A stretch of 64,000 nt of DNA from Calendula officinalis (lineage: Eukaryota; Streptophyta; Magnoliopsida; Asterales; Asteraceae). The notes below the pieces were generated by a model that did no database searches, was not told the origin of the DNA, and was given only the letters and a program-made list of their open reading frames with translations. The stretch covers positions 6,749,501 through 6,813,500 of the forward strand of contig OY970835.1 of NCBI GenBank assembly GCA_963853835.1, given 5' to 3'. The position numbers were made by a program, and so were the translations under genes. Below, in pieces: positions 1 through 11,216 of this stretch; the first letter of the stretch is position 1, and each line of letters starts with the position of its first letter.

Positions 1-272
1 TTGTCACGTTTGGTCCTTTACCTAAACACACGTTAACTTTTCCCATTAACACAAACGGGTTTTTATGGGTTTCAAATTGGTGAAGGGAAAGGGAAAAGGA
101 CATATTTACCCCCTCGTGCATCACACGTGATGGCAAAAGTTAACGTCTGTTTAGGTAAAAGACCAAACATGTCAATAGTTTCAGAAATAGGACTATCTGT
201 GCAATTTATGAAACTAAAGGACCAAATATGTAATATAGTACAAACCTAAAGGACCGTTTATGTAATTTACTC
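1..272. mobile_element. Foldback MITE, family GAGTAAATT, copy A (cut by window edge)
   Basis: Right part of an inverted-repeat element that recurs at 42599-42981 and about 58739-59121. It ends in the family terminus TAATTTACTC after the recognisable words GGACCAAATATGTAATAT and ACAAACCTAAAGGACC. It sits in the CPSF73 intron just before the exon at 370. The left end is outside the window, so its target duplication cannot be read. Confidence 0.8.
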
Positions 273-369
273 TTCCTTTCAAAAAAGCTGGCATGTTTAT
301 TTAACTATCTCTCACTGAGAACCGAATTGAAAAATCGATGCATGTAATTTGATGGTCAACATTTTTTAG

Positions 370-2028
370 GTCATTGACTTTCACCAAACCCTAGAAGTCA
401 ACGGGATCCGGTTTTGGTGTTACACAGCCGGCCACGTTCTCGGTGCAGCCATGTTCATGGTAGACATAGCCGGTGTTCGTGTTTTATACACCGGCGATTA
501 CTCACGCGAAGAAGACCGCCATCTTCGGGCCGCCGAACTCCCGCAATTTTCACCCGATGTTTGCATAATCGAGTCAACTTACGGGGTCCAACTCCACCAA
601 CCGAGACACATCCGTGAAAAACGGTTCACGGATGTAATTCATTCAACCGTTTCTCAAGGCGGGCGTGTGTTAATTCCCGCTTTTGCCCTTGGTCGGGCTC
701 AAGAATTACTATTAATTTTAGATGAATATTGGACAAACCATCCCGAGCTACATAACGTACCGATTTATTACGCTTCGCCGCTCGCGAAACGGTGCATGGC
801 GGTTTACCAAACGTATATAAACGCGATGAACGAACGAATTCGTAACCAATTCGCGAACGCGAATCCGTTTGATTTTAAACATATTTCTCCATTAAAAAGT
901 ATTGATGAGTTTAATGATGTGGGCCCGTCGGTTGTTATGGCGAGCCCGGGTAGTTTACAAAGCGGGTTGTCTAGACAATTGTTTGATAAATGGTGTGCCG
1001 AGAAGAAAAACGCGTGTGTGATTCCCGGTTATGTGGTTGAAGGAACTTTAGCTAAAACTATAATTAACGAGCCGAAAGAAGTTACTTTAATGAACGGGCT
1101 AACCGCACCACTTAATATGCAAGTTCATTACATTTCGTTTTCGGCTCATGCCGATTGTGCTCAAACGACTACTTTTTTGGAAGAACTTATGCCCCCGAAT
1201 ATAATTCTTGTACACGGTGAAGCTAATGAAATGGGTCGGTTAAAACAAAAACTTGTAACGTTTTTTACGGACCGTAATACGAAACTTTACACCCCGAAGA
1301 ATTGTCAGTCGGTTGAGATGTCGTTTAATGTCGAAAAAATGGCGAAAACGATCGGGAAATTGGCGGAACGGGTTCCTGAAAATGGGGAGAATGTTAGCGG
1401 GTTGTTGGTTAGAAAAGGGTTCTCGTATCAAATAATTGCGCCCGATGATCTTCATGTTTTTTCTCAACTGTCAACTGCTAATGTGACACAACGGATCACA
1501 ATCCCGTATTCGGGTGCGTTTGGTGTGATAAAACACCGTCTCAAACAAATATACGAAAGTGTCGAAAGTGTCGAAAATGTTGAAAATGTGGATGAGGAGC
1601 CCGTGGGGCCCGTTTTGAGGGTGCACGGGCGTGTTACGGTGAGGCGAGATTCGGAGAATCATCTCTCGTTGCAGTGGAACGCGGACCCCATTAGTGACAT
1701 GGTGTCGGATTCTGTTGTGGCTTTGGTGTTGAACGCGAGTAGAGAAATGCCAAAAGTAGTTATGGAAGTTGAGAAGAACGAAGAACAAGAAGAGAAGAAA
1801 AATGAGAAAATTGTGCACGCGTTGCTTTTGAATTTGTTTGGGAATGTTAAGTACGGTGAAGACGGGCGGTTGGTGATTAGTGTTGATGATAATGTCGCGT
1901 TTTTAGATAAACAAAAAGGGGAAGTTGAGAGTGAAAATGAAGGGTTGAAGGAACGAGTTAAAACAGCATTTAGGAGGATTCAAACTGCTGTTAAACCGAT
2001 TCCTGTTGATGGTAACGGATCGTTGTAG
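370..2028 (+). CDS. CPSF73-I: Cleavage and polyadenylation specificity factor 73 kDa subunit I, 3' terminal exon (5' partial)
   Basis: Metallo-beta-lactamase/beta-CASP endonuclease that cuts pre-mRNA before polyadenylation (nuclear CPSF complex). An acceptor TTTTTTAG at 362-369 opens the exon in phase 0 at 370, and the frame stays open for 552 codons to TAG at 2026-2028. Visible motifs, numbered from this exon: GHVLGAA (His 22, MBL motif 3), YTGDYS (near 40, motif 4 Asp), IIESTYG (Glu 68, beta-CASP motif A), SFSAHAD (near 258, motif B) and VHGE (near 281, motif C). A C-terminal CPSF73/100-type domain follows. Known family members are about 690 residues, so about 140 N-terminal residues, including the first zinc motif HxHxDH, should lie upstream of the window. 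A Met at 451 is internal and not the start. No break is seen. CPSF73-I rather than the shorter CPSF73-II paralogue is inferred from the match over the whole exon. Confidence 0.93.
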   Translation, partial: VIDFHQTLEVNGIRFWCYTAGHVLGAAMFMVDIAGVRVLYTGDYSREEDRHLRAAELPQFSPDVCIIESTYGVQLHQPRHIREKRFTDVIHSTVSQGGRVLIPAFALGRAQELLLILDEYWTNHPELHNVPIYYASPLAKRCMAVYQTYINAMNERIRNQFANANPFDFKHISPLKSIDEFNDVGPSVVMASPGSLQSGLSRQLFDKWCAEKKNACVIPGYVVEGTLAKTIINEPKEVTLMNGLTAPLNMQVHYISFSAHADCAQTTTFLEELMPPNIILVHGEANEMGRLKQKLVTFFTDRNTKLYTPKNCQSVEMSFNVEKMAKTIGKLAERVPENGENVSGLLVRKGFSYQIIAPDDLHVFSQLSTANVTQRITIPYSGAFGVIKHRLKQIYESVESVENVENVDEEPVGPVLRVHGRVTVRRDSENHLSLQWNADPISDMVSDSVVALVLNASREMPKVVMEVEKNEEQEEKKNEKIVHALLLNLFGNVKYGEDGRLVISVDDNVAFLDKQKGEVESENEGLKERVKTAFRRIQTAVKPIPVDGNGSL

Positions 2029-2754
2029 TTTTGTTGCTGTTTTTGGGTTTTTTATTTTTGTTGTTTAGATGTTTTCTATGTATTTTATAGCTGTTTCTAG
2101 GTGTTGAAAGTTGAAACTATGTACTCGGGACTCGAGTTGACTCGGTTTTCTTGTTGCATTTTATCGAATTATGGTTGTCGAATTTAACCGAACTTATTTG
2201 TCTGTAAAACCATGTGTTTGATCTGATAAATAATTTTATTTAAGGTGTTTGGATGCGTATTAGTCATTAGAGTAATTTGTGTAGTGGATTACTAGATTAT
2301 GATAAATCAGGTTGTTGAAGATAGGGTTTGTATGAGATTTAATTATTTAACTTCATATGAATGATATATGTGGCATATATACTGTTAATAAAAATCTGAT
2401 AAATCCTGTCATGCTGCAAGCCTGCAATGGCGGCATACTTGTATAATGGTTTCAAAATTTAACCGTATAATTATTTTACATATCTACAATCGACCACTCA
2501 TTTAGTAAGAGTTTACACTTACAATATGGAAAAAAGTAAAACAGATCATGTAAAGATAAAAGTAAAATAGATCATGCTTCGAAAGAGATATAGGGAAATA
2601 ATAAAATAGTGATATTATTGAAATAACATAACAATTCCTATTTAATTTGAAATGATGAGAAACAATTTTTGATACATTAATAAATGATATAGGAAATTTA
2701 AAGACAAAATAAAACTTCTTTGTAAACGACATTTTTTGTTGAGTTAGTGTAATT
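2029..2754. other. 3' UTR and intergenic, AT-rich
   Basis: T-rich sequence after the CPSF73 stop probably holds the 3' UTR (to about 2240). The remainder is AT-rich with no supported gene; it may include the undefined 3' end of the Helitron remnant that follows. Confidence 0.4.
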
Positions 2755-2965
2755 TTCATCTTTGTCGCAGCAAATAACCTTCAATCCTTTCTTGCTCTTA
2801 ACTCTTGATACATCGACATACAGTTGACCATGTGAGAATACTGGTTTTTGAAGAAACAAACCAACTTATGACAACATCTGACCTTGACTTTTATTAATAG
2901 TCATAGCAAAGCAAACTTAAACAGGAAATTGTCTACGGTTCAATTCGAAAGGCATCTTGTCTCGG
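2755..2965 (-). pseudogene. Helitron RepHel helicase C-terminal remnant
   Basis: The minus strand translates to MPFELNRRQFPV-stop-VCFAMTINKSQGQMLS-stop-VGLFLQKPVFSHGQLYV, followed by SRVKSKKGLKVICC. These are the C-terminal helicase signatures of plant Helitron/PIF1-like proteins (TINKSQGQ, FSHGQLYV, SRVKSKKGLKV). Two in-frame stops interrupt it, and no Rep domain or earlier helicase motif was found, so it is a dead fragment. Confidence 0.85.
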
Positions 2966-4195
2966 GTTCATTTTATGATTTAACCCTTTCCAAAATCCAA
3001 TTTGAGCTGTTTAAATCGAAACTGTTACAATATCATACTTTCTAAAGATGAATTACCTAAAGATGAATTACCTGATCCTTTCCTGATCCACAAACTGCAG
3101 AAAAGCCCTTTCTCTTTTTCCTACAGGTTTTGTACCACACAATCTTCTTCTTCAACAAAGTTTTGATCTATCACCTCTGCAATATCAAACAAAATAAATC
3201 AAAACTATCAATTTATACTTAAATGACGTCAAATACTTGAATAGTTGGGGGCATGTGCATAAGCTGGCGGGTTCAGGAACAGGTAAAATAAAAGCAGATT
3301 TTAATGTACATGTGAAAATGAGTCAGGTCAGGGCGGGCCAACTCGCCAACACTCTTTTGAATTTTGTAAATAATAATATAGTTCATTTTTAGAAAAATGA
3401 TTTATGATGTTGTAAGCATTCAAATACGCATAAGCAACTTTTGACCCAATTGACACATTTCATTTCTACTATTTTATATAGCCTATAACCCGTGACAAAA
3501 TACGGGTGGCTTATAAAACTGACGTAAATGTATTCAAAATGAAAAAAAAAAGAGAGAGAAGGAATTAACATCCGGATGGTAACTTTAATTGTGAGCCTAA
3601 AATTAGATAAGTGTAACATAATATGAAAAAAAGTATATGATCAGACATCAGTTTACCAATACGCTCAAAGTTGATTATTGCAAATCAAAATTATAATAAT
3701 CGACATGTAAACAACCCATTTGGTTTAAATGATATCTAACCTTAGAAAGAAAAGAAGTTTTTAAACTTCAGTGGTCTTAATATCATGTTGATTAATGAGA
3801 GTGATCTTTCTTTCCTTTTTAATGGTAATGTAACATAAGTCACAATAACACAAGTCACAAGCCACAATTTCAGGGACCTTTACCCTTCTTTATTTTAAAG
3901 GAAATATTTTTCCTCTAACATCTTGCAAACTATGGTCTGGCCTGTTTTAATTAAATAAAAAACAGATCGTCAATTTTAATAAATTCATCGTATTTCAAGA
4001 ACATAAATTTCATCTATGTGCAAGTATTGTCGAAGAAATATTGCATGTGGTGTTCTATATCGGGAAGCAGAGGCAATATTGTCCAATAAAACCATAGCTT
4101 TTTATTTTTGTAACTATGCAAAAATCAATTTAAAGCACATTGATAAAATCATAACAGTATGTATTCATGTAAGTATATACGTATACATATACACT

Positions 4196-4220
4196 AAGAG
4201 AGAGAGAGAGAGAGAGAGAC
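4196..4220. repeat. (AG)n microsatellite
   Basis: Uninterrupted AG dinucleotide run of about 12 units inside the Helitron remnant. Confidence 0.9.
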
Positions 4221-4555
4221 CTCAGATTCAAGAGGAACACACCCGAGCTCATTATTGCATATTGAACAACATTCAAGTTCATCTATGAACTTCTTATGAT
4301 ACATTTCCTGCAGACTGACAAAATTTTAAAAAAAAAACACAATTATCAGAACAGAGCAATCAGAAGTGATTGTTCTAAAAAATCATCATAAATACATATT
4401 CTGTAGTGCTTTGAAAATGGGTCGAATTGCCACCATTGACACTAAAAGAGAATATTAGGCATGAAAATCTAAACTAATCATGCATAAAAATTGCCTCGAA
4501 TCTTTTGAACTTTATTAATTACCTTCAGAAACGGAATTAACCAATCCGAGTGGAA

Positions 4556-4865
4556 TTATATTACATGTCCATGTGCCGTGTAATTATCGTAGGGTTTAAG
4601 CAAATTATGACCACCGATAACTCGCGGTAATCTCCTTCTGAGAAGGTCTTCAGAAGTAATAGCAGGTGCTATTTTAGCTGTCATTGCATTTGCACCTTCG
4701 GTTGTTTTTTTTATAAAAGATCCAAATCGAACACCACTAACGGGTTGGGCAGCTGCCCCGATTATTCCTTTACCCATGCCCACAAAAAAGCCTTCAACAC
4801 CTGCTTGTTTTACTCCTTCTGTAAATACACCCGAAATTCCTCTAAAAAATATACGAATTGGGTAT
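4556..4865 (-). pseudogene. Captured exon fragment of VPS13-type lipid transfer protein gene
   Basis: After an acceptor (minus-strand TTCGCAG, then 4865 onward) the frame encodes FRGISGVFTEGVKQAGVEGF, then GMGKGIIGAAAQPVSGV, TTEGANAM, and LLRRRLPRVIGGHNLLKPYD. These match the conserved C-terminal region of plant VPS13 proteins, the bridge-like lipid transporters at membrane contact sites. The frame stops at 4556-4558, where a full gene would continue. No flanking VPS13 exons are present, so this is a fragment and not a gene. Together with the donor near 5224 it could form a chimeric spliced transcript; transcription is not shown by the sequence. Confidence 0.82.
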
Positions 4866-5223
4866 CTGCGAATCGTGGAAACAGATTAAACAAACATAGC
4901 AGAAATTATAATGGGATAACATGTTCCAAAGTGAATGAAATATTTGTATGAACTATCAACATGCAATTACATTTCCAAAATGTTTACAAATTAAGCTCAT
5001 GCAAGCACACAATGAATATTAGGTATTATTCAATTAACAACAACAGCCCTAAACCAAAAAACACAGATAGATGGTGTTCAAAAAAATTGGCATGATTCAA
5101 TTAACAACAAATTCGAACTCAAATTAAGTGAAGTATGGATCGAAACAATTAAATAAAAGCAAAAAAATGCCACAATTCCAGAAGAAAAAGAATAAAAAAT
5201 CTATCGAATCAGAAATGCAGACT

Positions 5224-5560
5224 TACGTGACTGTTTCGTTTAACGACGGGGAAGGAAGCGACTGTAGTGGACTAAATTGGCAGAGAAAACCCTAAATCGT
5301 TTAACGACGGGGAACTCGGCAATTGCTGAAGGTTTGGGCGAATCGGTCGTATGGGGCAAGTGAATTAGGGCACGTAGAGGGGATAGCTTCAAATGAAAGA
5401 ACGCATGGTGGAAATTTGAAATGCAGACACAATTGATAGCGTGAATGATAGACATCAAAGCCGAGGTGTAATTATTTGTTCCAAAAGCCCTTTGAGTCAC
5501 TCTATTTTGGACCAATGAAAAGCTAGTAAAGTGACATGTCATCGAATGGCATGTCATGTC
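5224..5560 (-). other. 5'-UTR-like captured exon with splice donor
   Basis: On the minus strand a pyrimidine-rich, GC-richer stretch runs into CAGTCAC|GTAAGT near 5224, a consensus donor facing the VPS13 acceptor at 4866. The 105-codon ORF here matches nothing I know. Origin from a 5' leader exon of a captured gene is an inference. Confidence 0.4.
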
Positions 5561-5619
5561 TTGCGCTATATCTATGGTAGGGGATTTTGCTAGAATATGT
5601 CATCAGATATATTAATAAA

Positions 5620-7266
5620 CTAGCTTCAAAACCCGCCCGGATGGGCGGGCTAACTTCGAGATATAAACTGCATAATAATGTAAAAAAATATATGAAATCA
5701 TGTAGTCAAACTATTGACAATGGTAACATATGTAATCATAATGGAAAAAACATATGAAATCATGTAACTAAAGTTTATAACATGAATGCAAATCAGATTT
5801 GACTATAGTCAAACTTATTAACAATGGTAACAATTTGACTTTTATAGTCAAATTTAAAACTTACTAAAAAAATTAAAATAATTACATGTAATAAAATCTT
5901 CTCCTCATAAGTGCACTAAATTCAGATTTGACTAAAAAGTCAAAGTTTAAAGTAAAAAATCTATAATTTGACATTTATAGTCAAAGTGAGTCTTATTGTT
6001 TCAGGTTTATTATACAAATCTCAATATGGTTTCACTTTGACTTTTATAGTCACAGACTGACAGTTATTATAATCGTCCAAAACAGAAACATATCAAAATC
6101 ATCATACCATTAAAACTTTGTACACTGATCAAAATCATAATGATCAAAAACCATATGAAATTGTATGATAAAAAATTTAAATTGATATTGATGCACGGTG
6201 ATTAATCAGCAAAAAATTATAAATAATGATCACTGGTCAAAATCAAATGCAGGGAAAACACCTGTAAAAGACTAATCATGAAAAAAAAAATGATATGTTA
6301 TGGAGTTTGGTTAACTGAAATTTCTGTTAAAGGTTCAGTTTAGGTCAAAATTTAAAACTGGCCCATGCTCACCCTTATAAAACGTAGGAAAATTTAACAA
6401 TCACAGTGTACTGTGCAGTAACAAATAAAATTTAGAATTCAACAAATGTTATTTCACAAACCCAAACCTCACATCTCCGTTTCATTTATGCACAATAAAA
6501 CGTAGGAAAAATCACCTAAATTAAATTAAAAATAGCAATGAAATACATAACAATGAAATTGCTCACATGCTCACCGAAACCATCAATTAAATTAATTAAA
6601 CCTGTCAAAACTCAAAACTCACCTAAATGTTTCCGTAGAGAACAAAACTAATTTGAATTACATAATCTTCATTGTTGAATCTAGAGCATAACAAACATAG
6701 GGTTGGTGTAGCTTTCGACGAAATTTTAAATTAAGATTATTACCACTTGGGAATTAAGGATTAACGGATTTTAAAAATCGCTAGTGTAACCTGCGATAAA
6801 CCCTCGATTCAATTTAAGTAGCAACCCTCGAAATTGTGAGACGCGGCTAGAGAGAATAGTGTTTGATGTCCGCCGCTATAAACCATCTGTTCAATTCGAT
6901 TCGTCGGACGGGGATGGCGGATAATGTGAATAGCGTGAGATGTTACCTGGATAACACCAATAGTGTAAATCGTAACTGATCTTTCCGACTAATCAGGTTT
7001 CCCAGTCATAGAAATTAATCGATCAAATGATAACGGAGGAGTCAGCCGGCTAGGATGGGTTTGAAGAGGAATTAGGGATGATAGATGTGATCCCCAATTG
7101 TAAAATGATTTCTCAAAATGAAAGTGTAATTTCTAATTTGAAAGAAGATTGGTTCGACAGGTGGAATAGAAGCTGCATTACACGTGGAATAGTGGCCAAT
7201 CAAATTGCATGAAAGTGATTAGGTGTCAAAGTGTAGCCAAATTAGGCCTCATATATAGTAGGGAGA
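5620..7266 (-). mobile_element. Non-autonomous Helitron, both termini readable
   Basis: On the minus strand it begins TCTCCCTACTATATATGAGG (7266 downward) and ends with the stem GCCCGCCC-atcc-GGGCGGG (5631-5650), a short spacer and CTAG at 5623-5620. It lies between host A (beyond the TC end) and T (after CTAG), with no target duplication, as expected for Helitron insertion at AT. Length is 1647 bp. It has no recognisable coding region, so it depends on transposition proteins from elsewhere. Its 3' end lies 35 bp from the putative 5' end of the adjacent Helitron remnant. Confidence 0.88.
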
Positions 7267-8868
7267 TATTAAATGTCTATTTTATTTTATTTTTTAAATT
7301 AAATTTAAAACTTTCATTTCTTAATTTTAGTAAGGGTATACTTGTATGCCACAAAAAATTAATGACTCTTTAATTTAATTTGCATTAGTTAATAGTTCAA
7401 TATTCTTGTTCAACTTATACTACTAAGAAATTTTCTAGCAAAGCCTATATTTTAATTATCATAATATGAAGGATTTTGCTAATGCGCGCTCCATGTGTAG
7501 ATAACGAACGTTTAATAAACTAAAATTTCCTTGATTGAAATAAAACGATATATATATGAGTCATTAATACTTTTGTATTATACCAATTTGACCCTTACCA
7601 TAACTGAAAATAAAAGTTTTTGATGAATTAAATACATAGACATAAAATATATTTAATATTACTATGATAAATACCTGGATCACATCTTAGAAAATCTCAT
7701 ATCATAAAGTATGTCGCAAATTAGCTACACTGATTACGTCTGGCATAAATTGATATTAGTTCATGTTATAAAGTTTAATATGTTAAGATTTGTAATTAAC
7801 GAGCAATGTAGGGCACGCGCGTTGAAGTGTGGTTTTAAGACGTCCATTTTCTCAGGCGGAAAATAAAATTTAGCATTTTTTTCAATTTGATATTTTGATT
7901 TCGTATTATGATCAAAACTTTATAGCATCGTATCATATAATAGTAACAATATTAACATCAAAAATAAATGGGTCTTACTATTGTTGGCGAACATCAAAAT
8001 AAAATAGGTCATACTATTGTTGGTAATTTCTTAAAATTCAAAATATGATATGGAATGCGTAAATATATGATCTATAAAGAATTTTGTAGTTTAATAAGTT
8101 TAAATAAACTTAAAATCTTAAGGTTATTTTCTAATAAACCGAGTTATGACATTAGACAAAATTATACCAGTTGAAAAAACAAAAGTAAATAGATATATAT
8201 TATTGTCAAAAATAAATTTCTCATAAATATCCAAAATTTCTTTTTTAAAATGATTGGTTTGCTTCAATTTGCACACATTGAAAAATAAAAAAGTCATATA
8301 ACTTTTTTTTCATAATAAAATTAAAATGAATGATATGAATTAAACATTATCTACATGTCTCTTTGTCCAAAATATAACTTTCTAAACCCTTTTCTAGTAT
8401 TATTGTTAAGTAGTTCAACCCTTATATTTTAATAATTGTGTTCGTAAACTACATTAGAACCTTAAAAAATGCAAAATAGTTTGATCATTCGTGACTTTCT
8501 AAAAACTAAAAAATGAAAGCTGTTAATAATATTACATGCAAGCAACCTACAAAATACAAAGTAGTTTGATAATTGGTGGCTTTTTAAAAAAAAGAGAGAA
8601 AAAAAGCTCTTTAAAAAATATCAAATGGCCACCTAAAGGAATTGGGCCTTACCATTTGCGCTGATCTTCAAATATGCATACTTTTAAGATTATCTACTAA
8701 TATTCACCCTGTATAAAAATTCAAGCGCGTGGAGGAATCTAAGAATTGTGATGATATGTGAAGCGAAGTTTAGAAAGCCAAACGCGTGAAGCAATCTAAA
8801 TAATAACGGAACAGAACGGTGTTATAGAAACTCTAATGAACAGTAACTTCTTGTATTGTAAATGTATA
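7267..8868. other. AT-rich intergenic, no gene seen
   Basis: About 1.6 kb of low-complexity AT-rich DNA with no ORF, splice-linked exon or clear transposon terminus that I can support. Confidence 0.4.
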
Positions 8869-8870
8869 TA

Positions 8871-9182
8871 CTTCCTCCGATTCAAAATAAGTTATACATT
8901 TTTCTTTTTATGGTGATACAAAATAAGTGATATATTTTGAAAAATTATCTTATTTGGCAAATAATAATGGGACCACCACAGACTAACTATTTACTTTAAT
9001 AAAGTGAAATGACCCATTTACCCTTACTTTTTACTTTTAAACATCATTAATCTCACTTTATTCAAAATTTGTGGGACTCATTCCCTACTAATCATCCAAT
9101 TAATCTAATATAACCATAATTATAACTTTGCCTCAAAAACCGTGAAACCCAAAGTGTATCACTTATTTTGAATCGGAGGAAG
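8871..9182. mobile_element. Stowaway-type MITE
   Basis: Terminal inverted repeats CTTCCTCCGATTCAAAATAA and its complement, flanked by TA dinucleotides (8869-8870 and 9183-9184). Length is 312 bp with no coding capacity. This fits Tc1/Mariner-derived Stowaway elements. Confidence 0.88.
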
Positions 9183-9370
9183 TATAAGAGAATTAAAAAA
9201 CAGTAACTGTGTTTTGAAGAAGCAAGGAATAAGTACTATTGAAATGAGTATGTCAGTTGGTTTATCAATAAGGAAGAGATGATATTTATAATATAATGAA
9301 GTCGAAGAAAGAAGGAAGAATGTCAATAGATGAATCACACAAGTAAAATCTATTATCATTTCTATATTTA

Positions 9371-9890
9371 TATTTTTTTTCAAACGGAAAAGAGGCAACG
9401 GATTAGGTTTCGACAATGTCATCACCCCTCACACACCACAAAGACCTCAAGACAAAATCATATAATAAAAATGAAAGCTAGCAAGAAACCAAACAAAGAA
9501 ATGTACATGCCAAACGCCTAACGATACTACCAAAACATGAACTCGGATTTGAACACCATTCGGACCATCGATTATTGATATTACAAGAAATCCCCTTGTT
9601 TTTAATCCAGAAGTATGAATGACTTTGAATTTGACTAAACACGAAAATGTCTTTTTCTCTCGAGTTAGGCTTAAATGTTTTCTGGTTTCGGAATTTCCAA
9701 ATGAACCACATGTAACAATATATCAAAGCCTTTAAGGCCTTCAATGCATCACCTTTTAAATCCGTGTTTTGACCCTAATGTATAAGCTGCAGAATATTTT
9801 GAACCGAGTTCTAGTCCAACCCCCACCACCTACCGAATTCTAACAAAATCCTCTTGGAAACCGAGCAATTCACGAATATGTGTTATAAAA
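9371..9890 (-). mobile_element. 5'-truncated LINE tail
   Basis: An oligo-T at about 9371 marks the A-tail of a minus-strand LINE. The reading frame 9478-9744 encodes WFIWKFRNQKTF and NNRWSEWCSNP, the C-terminal end of a plant LINE ORF2, closely resembling the fragment at 28438-29088. Only the last few hundred bases survive. The 5' limit is approximate and no target duplication was identified. Confidence 0.75.
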
Positions 9891-9902
9891 ATGTATGGAG
9901 TA

Positions 9903-10097
9903 CTCCCTTCGTCCTAAAATTATTATCCAACAGACAATAATACGTAGTTTAAAAAATATATTAATTATATTATGCGACTAATCAAATTATCTTTTTACCA
10001 CTTGAAAGTTTTTTGATTGGTCGAAATATAGAAATAAACAATTATTTTAGGATAAACAAAAATAAAAAGATGGATAATAAAATTGACACGGAGGGAG
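9903..10097. mobile_element. Stowaway-type MITE
   Basis: Inverted ends CTCCCTTCGTCCTAAAATTA and the complement ending GACACGGAGGGAG, flanked by TA at 9901-9902 and 10098-10099. Length is 195 bp. Confidence 0.88.
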
Positions 10098-10183
10098 TAT
10101 TATATTTCTTAAAGAAGATAAATAGCCAACAATACCATTGGGCCGCCACTTGGTTTGTTTTCATCTGAAAACTAATAAAATAA

Positions 10184-10329
10184 GGGTTTTGATAATGACA
10201 GCCCTAAGGACTGTCTCTAAGTGCATTAAAAATTGTACAAATGAGTAGTTCCGAAAATCGAGGAGTCGGTTATGGATGGATGTACAACAGTTTTATGCAT
10301 ATTTTTTGAGGGCTGTCATTATCAAAATC
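10184..10329. mobile_element. Small MITE with 10-bp target duplication
   Basis: Terminal inverted repeats GGGTTTTGATAATGACAGCC and its complement enclose 146 bp. A direct repeat AATAAAATAA flanks it (10174-10183 and 10330-10339). The 9-10 bp duplication suggests Mutator-type mobilisation. Confidence 0.8.
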
Positions 10330-10374
10330 AATAAAATAAAATCAACAATAACAAATGTCGATTTTCCTTAAAAA

Positions 10375-10629
10375 ATGTTTCCATTCTTATTATTCCTCTT
10401 CAGTCGCACAAATTGCCTTCATCTTCTGCTACTTTACCCAAAACCCCAACCTCCCTCAACCAAATTTCCACCACCACCGTCACCGTTACCGTTAACGCCA
10501 CCATCCACCACCACCAAATTTTGGTTTCATTTCCCCATTTTGCTGAATTCCCAACATATCGATCCTTTTATCTCTCTAGGGTTTTTAACGTTTATAGTCT
10601 TCAATTCGTCCAAACGCTGATCAAAACAG
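10375..10629 (+). other. Probable 5' UTR exon of the B3-like gene
   Basis: A C-rich, ORF-poor leader ends with AAACAG|GTAAATTG at 10629/10630. The matching acceptor TTTTATGTAG lies 8 bases before the ATG at 11217. The small ORFs inside have no recognisable product. The transcription start is not determined. Confidence 0.45.
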
Positions 10630-11216
10630 GTAAATTGCTTCCTATTTAGAACATTTGTGAACTGATTTAGGGTTTTGTAGAGGCTCTACTCAATTAGTGC
10701 TGTGATTTGGATTATAAACCGCAAGATAGTATTTTTCCAGTAGCAATTTGATACCTATTGATGATCTGAAATTGTTTTATGTGAAGATCTATGAGAATCT
10801 GTTTAAATGATTGTTTATCACAATGAAATCTGTTGAGATCTAAAGCTAATACAGGAATTTCAATAAAGAAGGAGAAATTCGAACGCAATTACATATGTGC
10901 GCACATCACTTGCCATTAATAACAGGGTTTGTAGACATTTTAGGGTTTTGATGTTTTTATTAGTTATAAATATGATGTTAATTAACTAATTATAAACGTT
11001 TTAATATATGATTGCAGATTGCTAAAATAATTTATCAAAACGATTCTTCTTTTATGACAAATCCATTTTGACCCGTTACCCAACCCATCTAATTTACTTA
11101 TCTACCCATTTAACCACCTCTAACCTGAATTTTTCACCTTTTTCATGCAACATGATATTAAAAAAAAATTAAGTATTTAACCAAAGAATTCTTCATTTTT
11201 TATGTAGCTTACAAGA

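Larger units (their letters stand above)
2755..5584 (-). mobile_element. Helitron remnant with captured VPS13 fragment (3' end undefined)
   Basis: Read on the minus strand, the element would begin at 5584 with TCCCCTACCATAGATATAG, preceded by A, which resembles the TC...CTACTATATAT start of the neighbouring Helitron (5620-7266). Downstream come a 5'-UTR-like stretch with a splice donor, a VPS13 exon fragment (4556-4865), and the C-terminal part of a Helitron helicase (2755-2965). Fragment capture and a rolling-circle helicase both fit a Helitron. I found no convincing 3' hairpin plus CTRR end, so the low-coordinate limit is only where helicase homology stops. Confidence 0.6.

Noticed and set aside
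451..2028. CPSF73 starting at the Met at 451
   Set aside because: Conserved family sequence and the acceptor at 368-369 extend the exon to 370; this is an internal Met.
3490..3512. Hairpin ACCCGTGACAAAATACGGGT as 3' end of the Helitron remnant
   Set aside because: On the minus strand it is followed by CTAT and not CTRR, and helicase homology continues beyond it at 2755-2965.
5240..5557. 105-codon minus-strand ORF as a Helitron gene
   Set aside because: No similarity to known proteins; better read as a captured leader exon.
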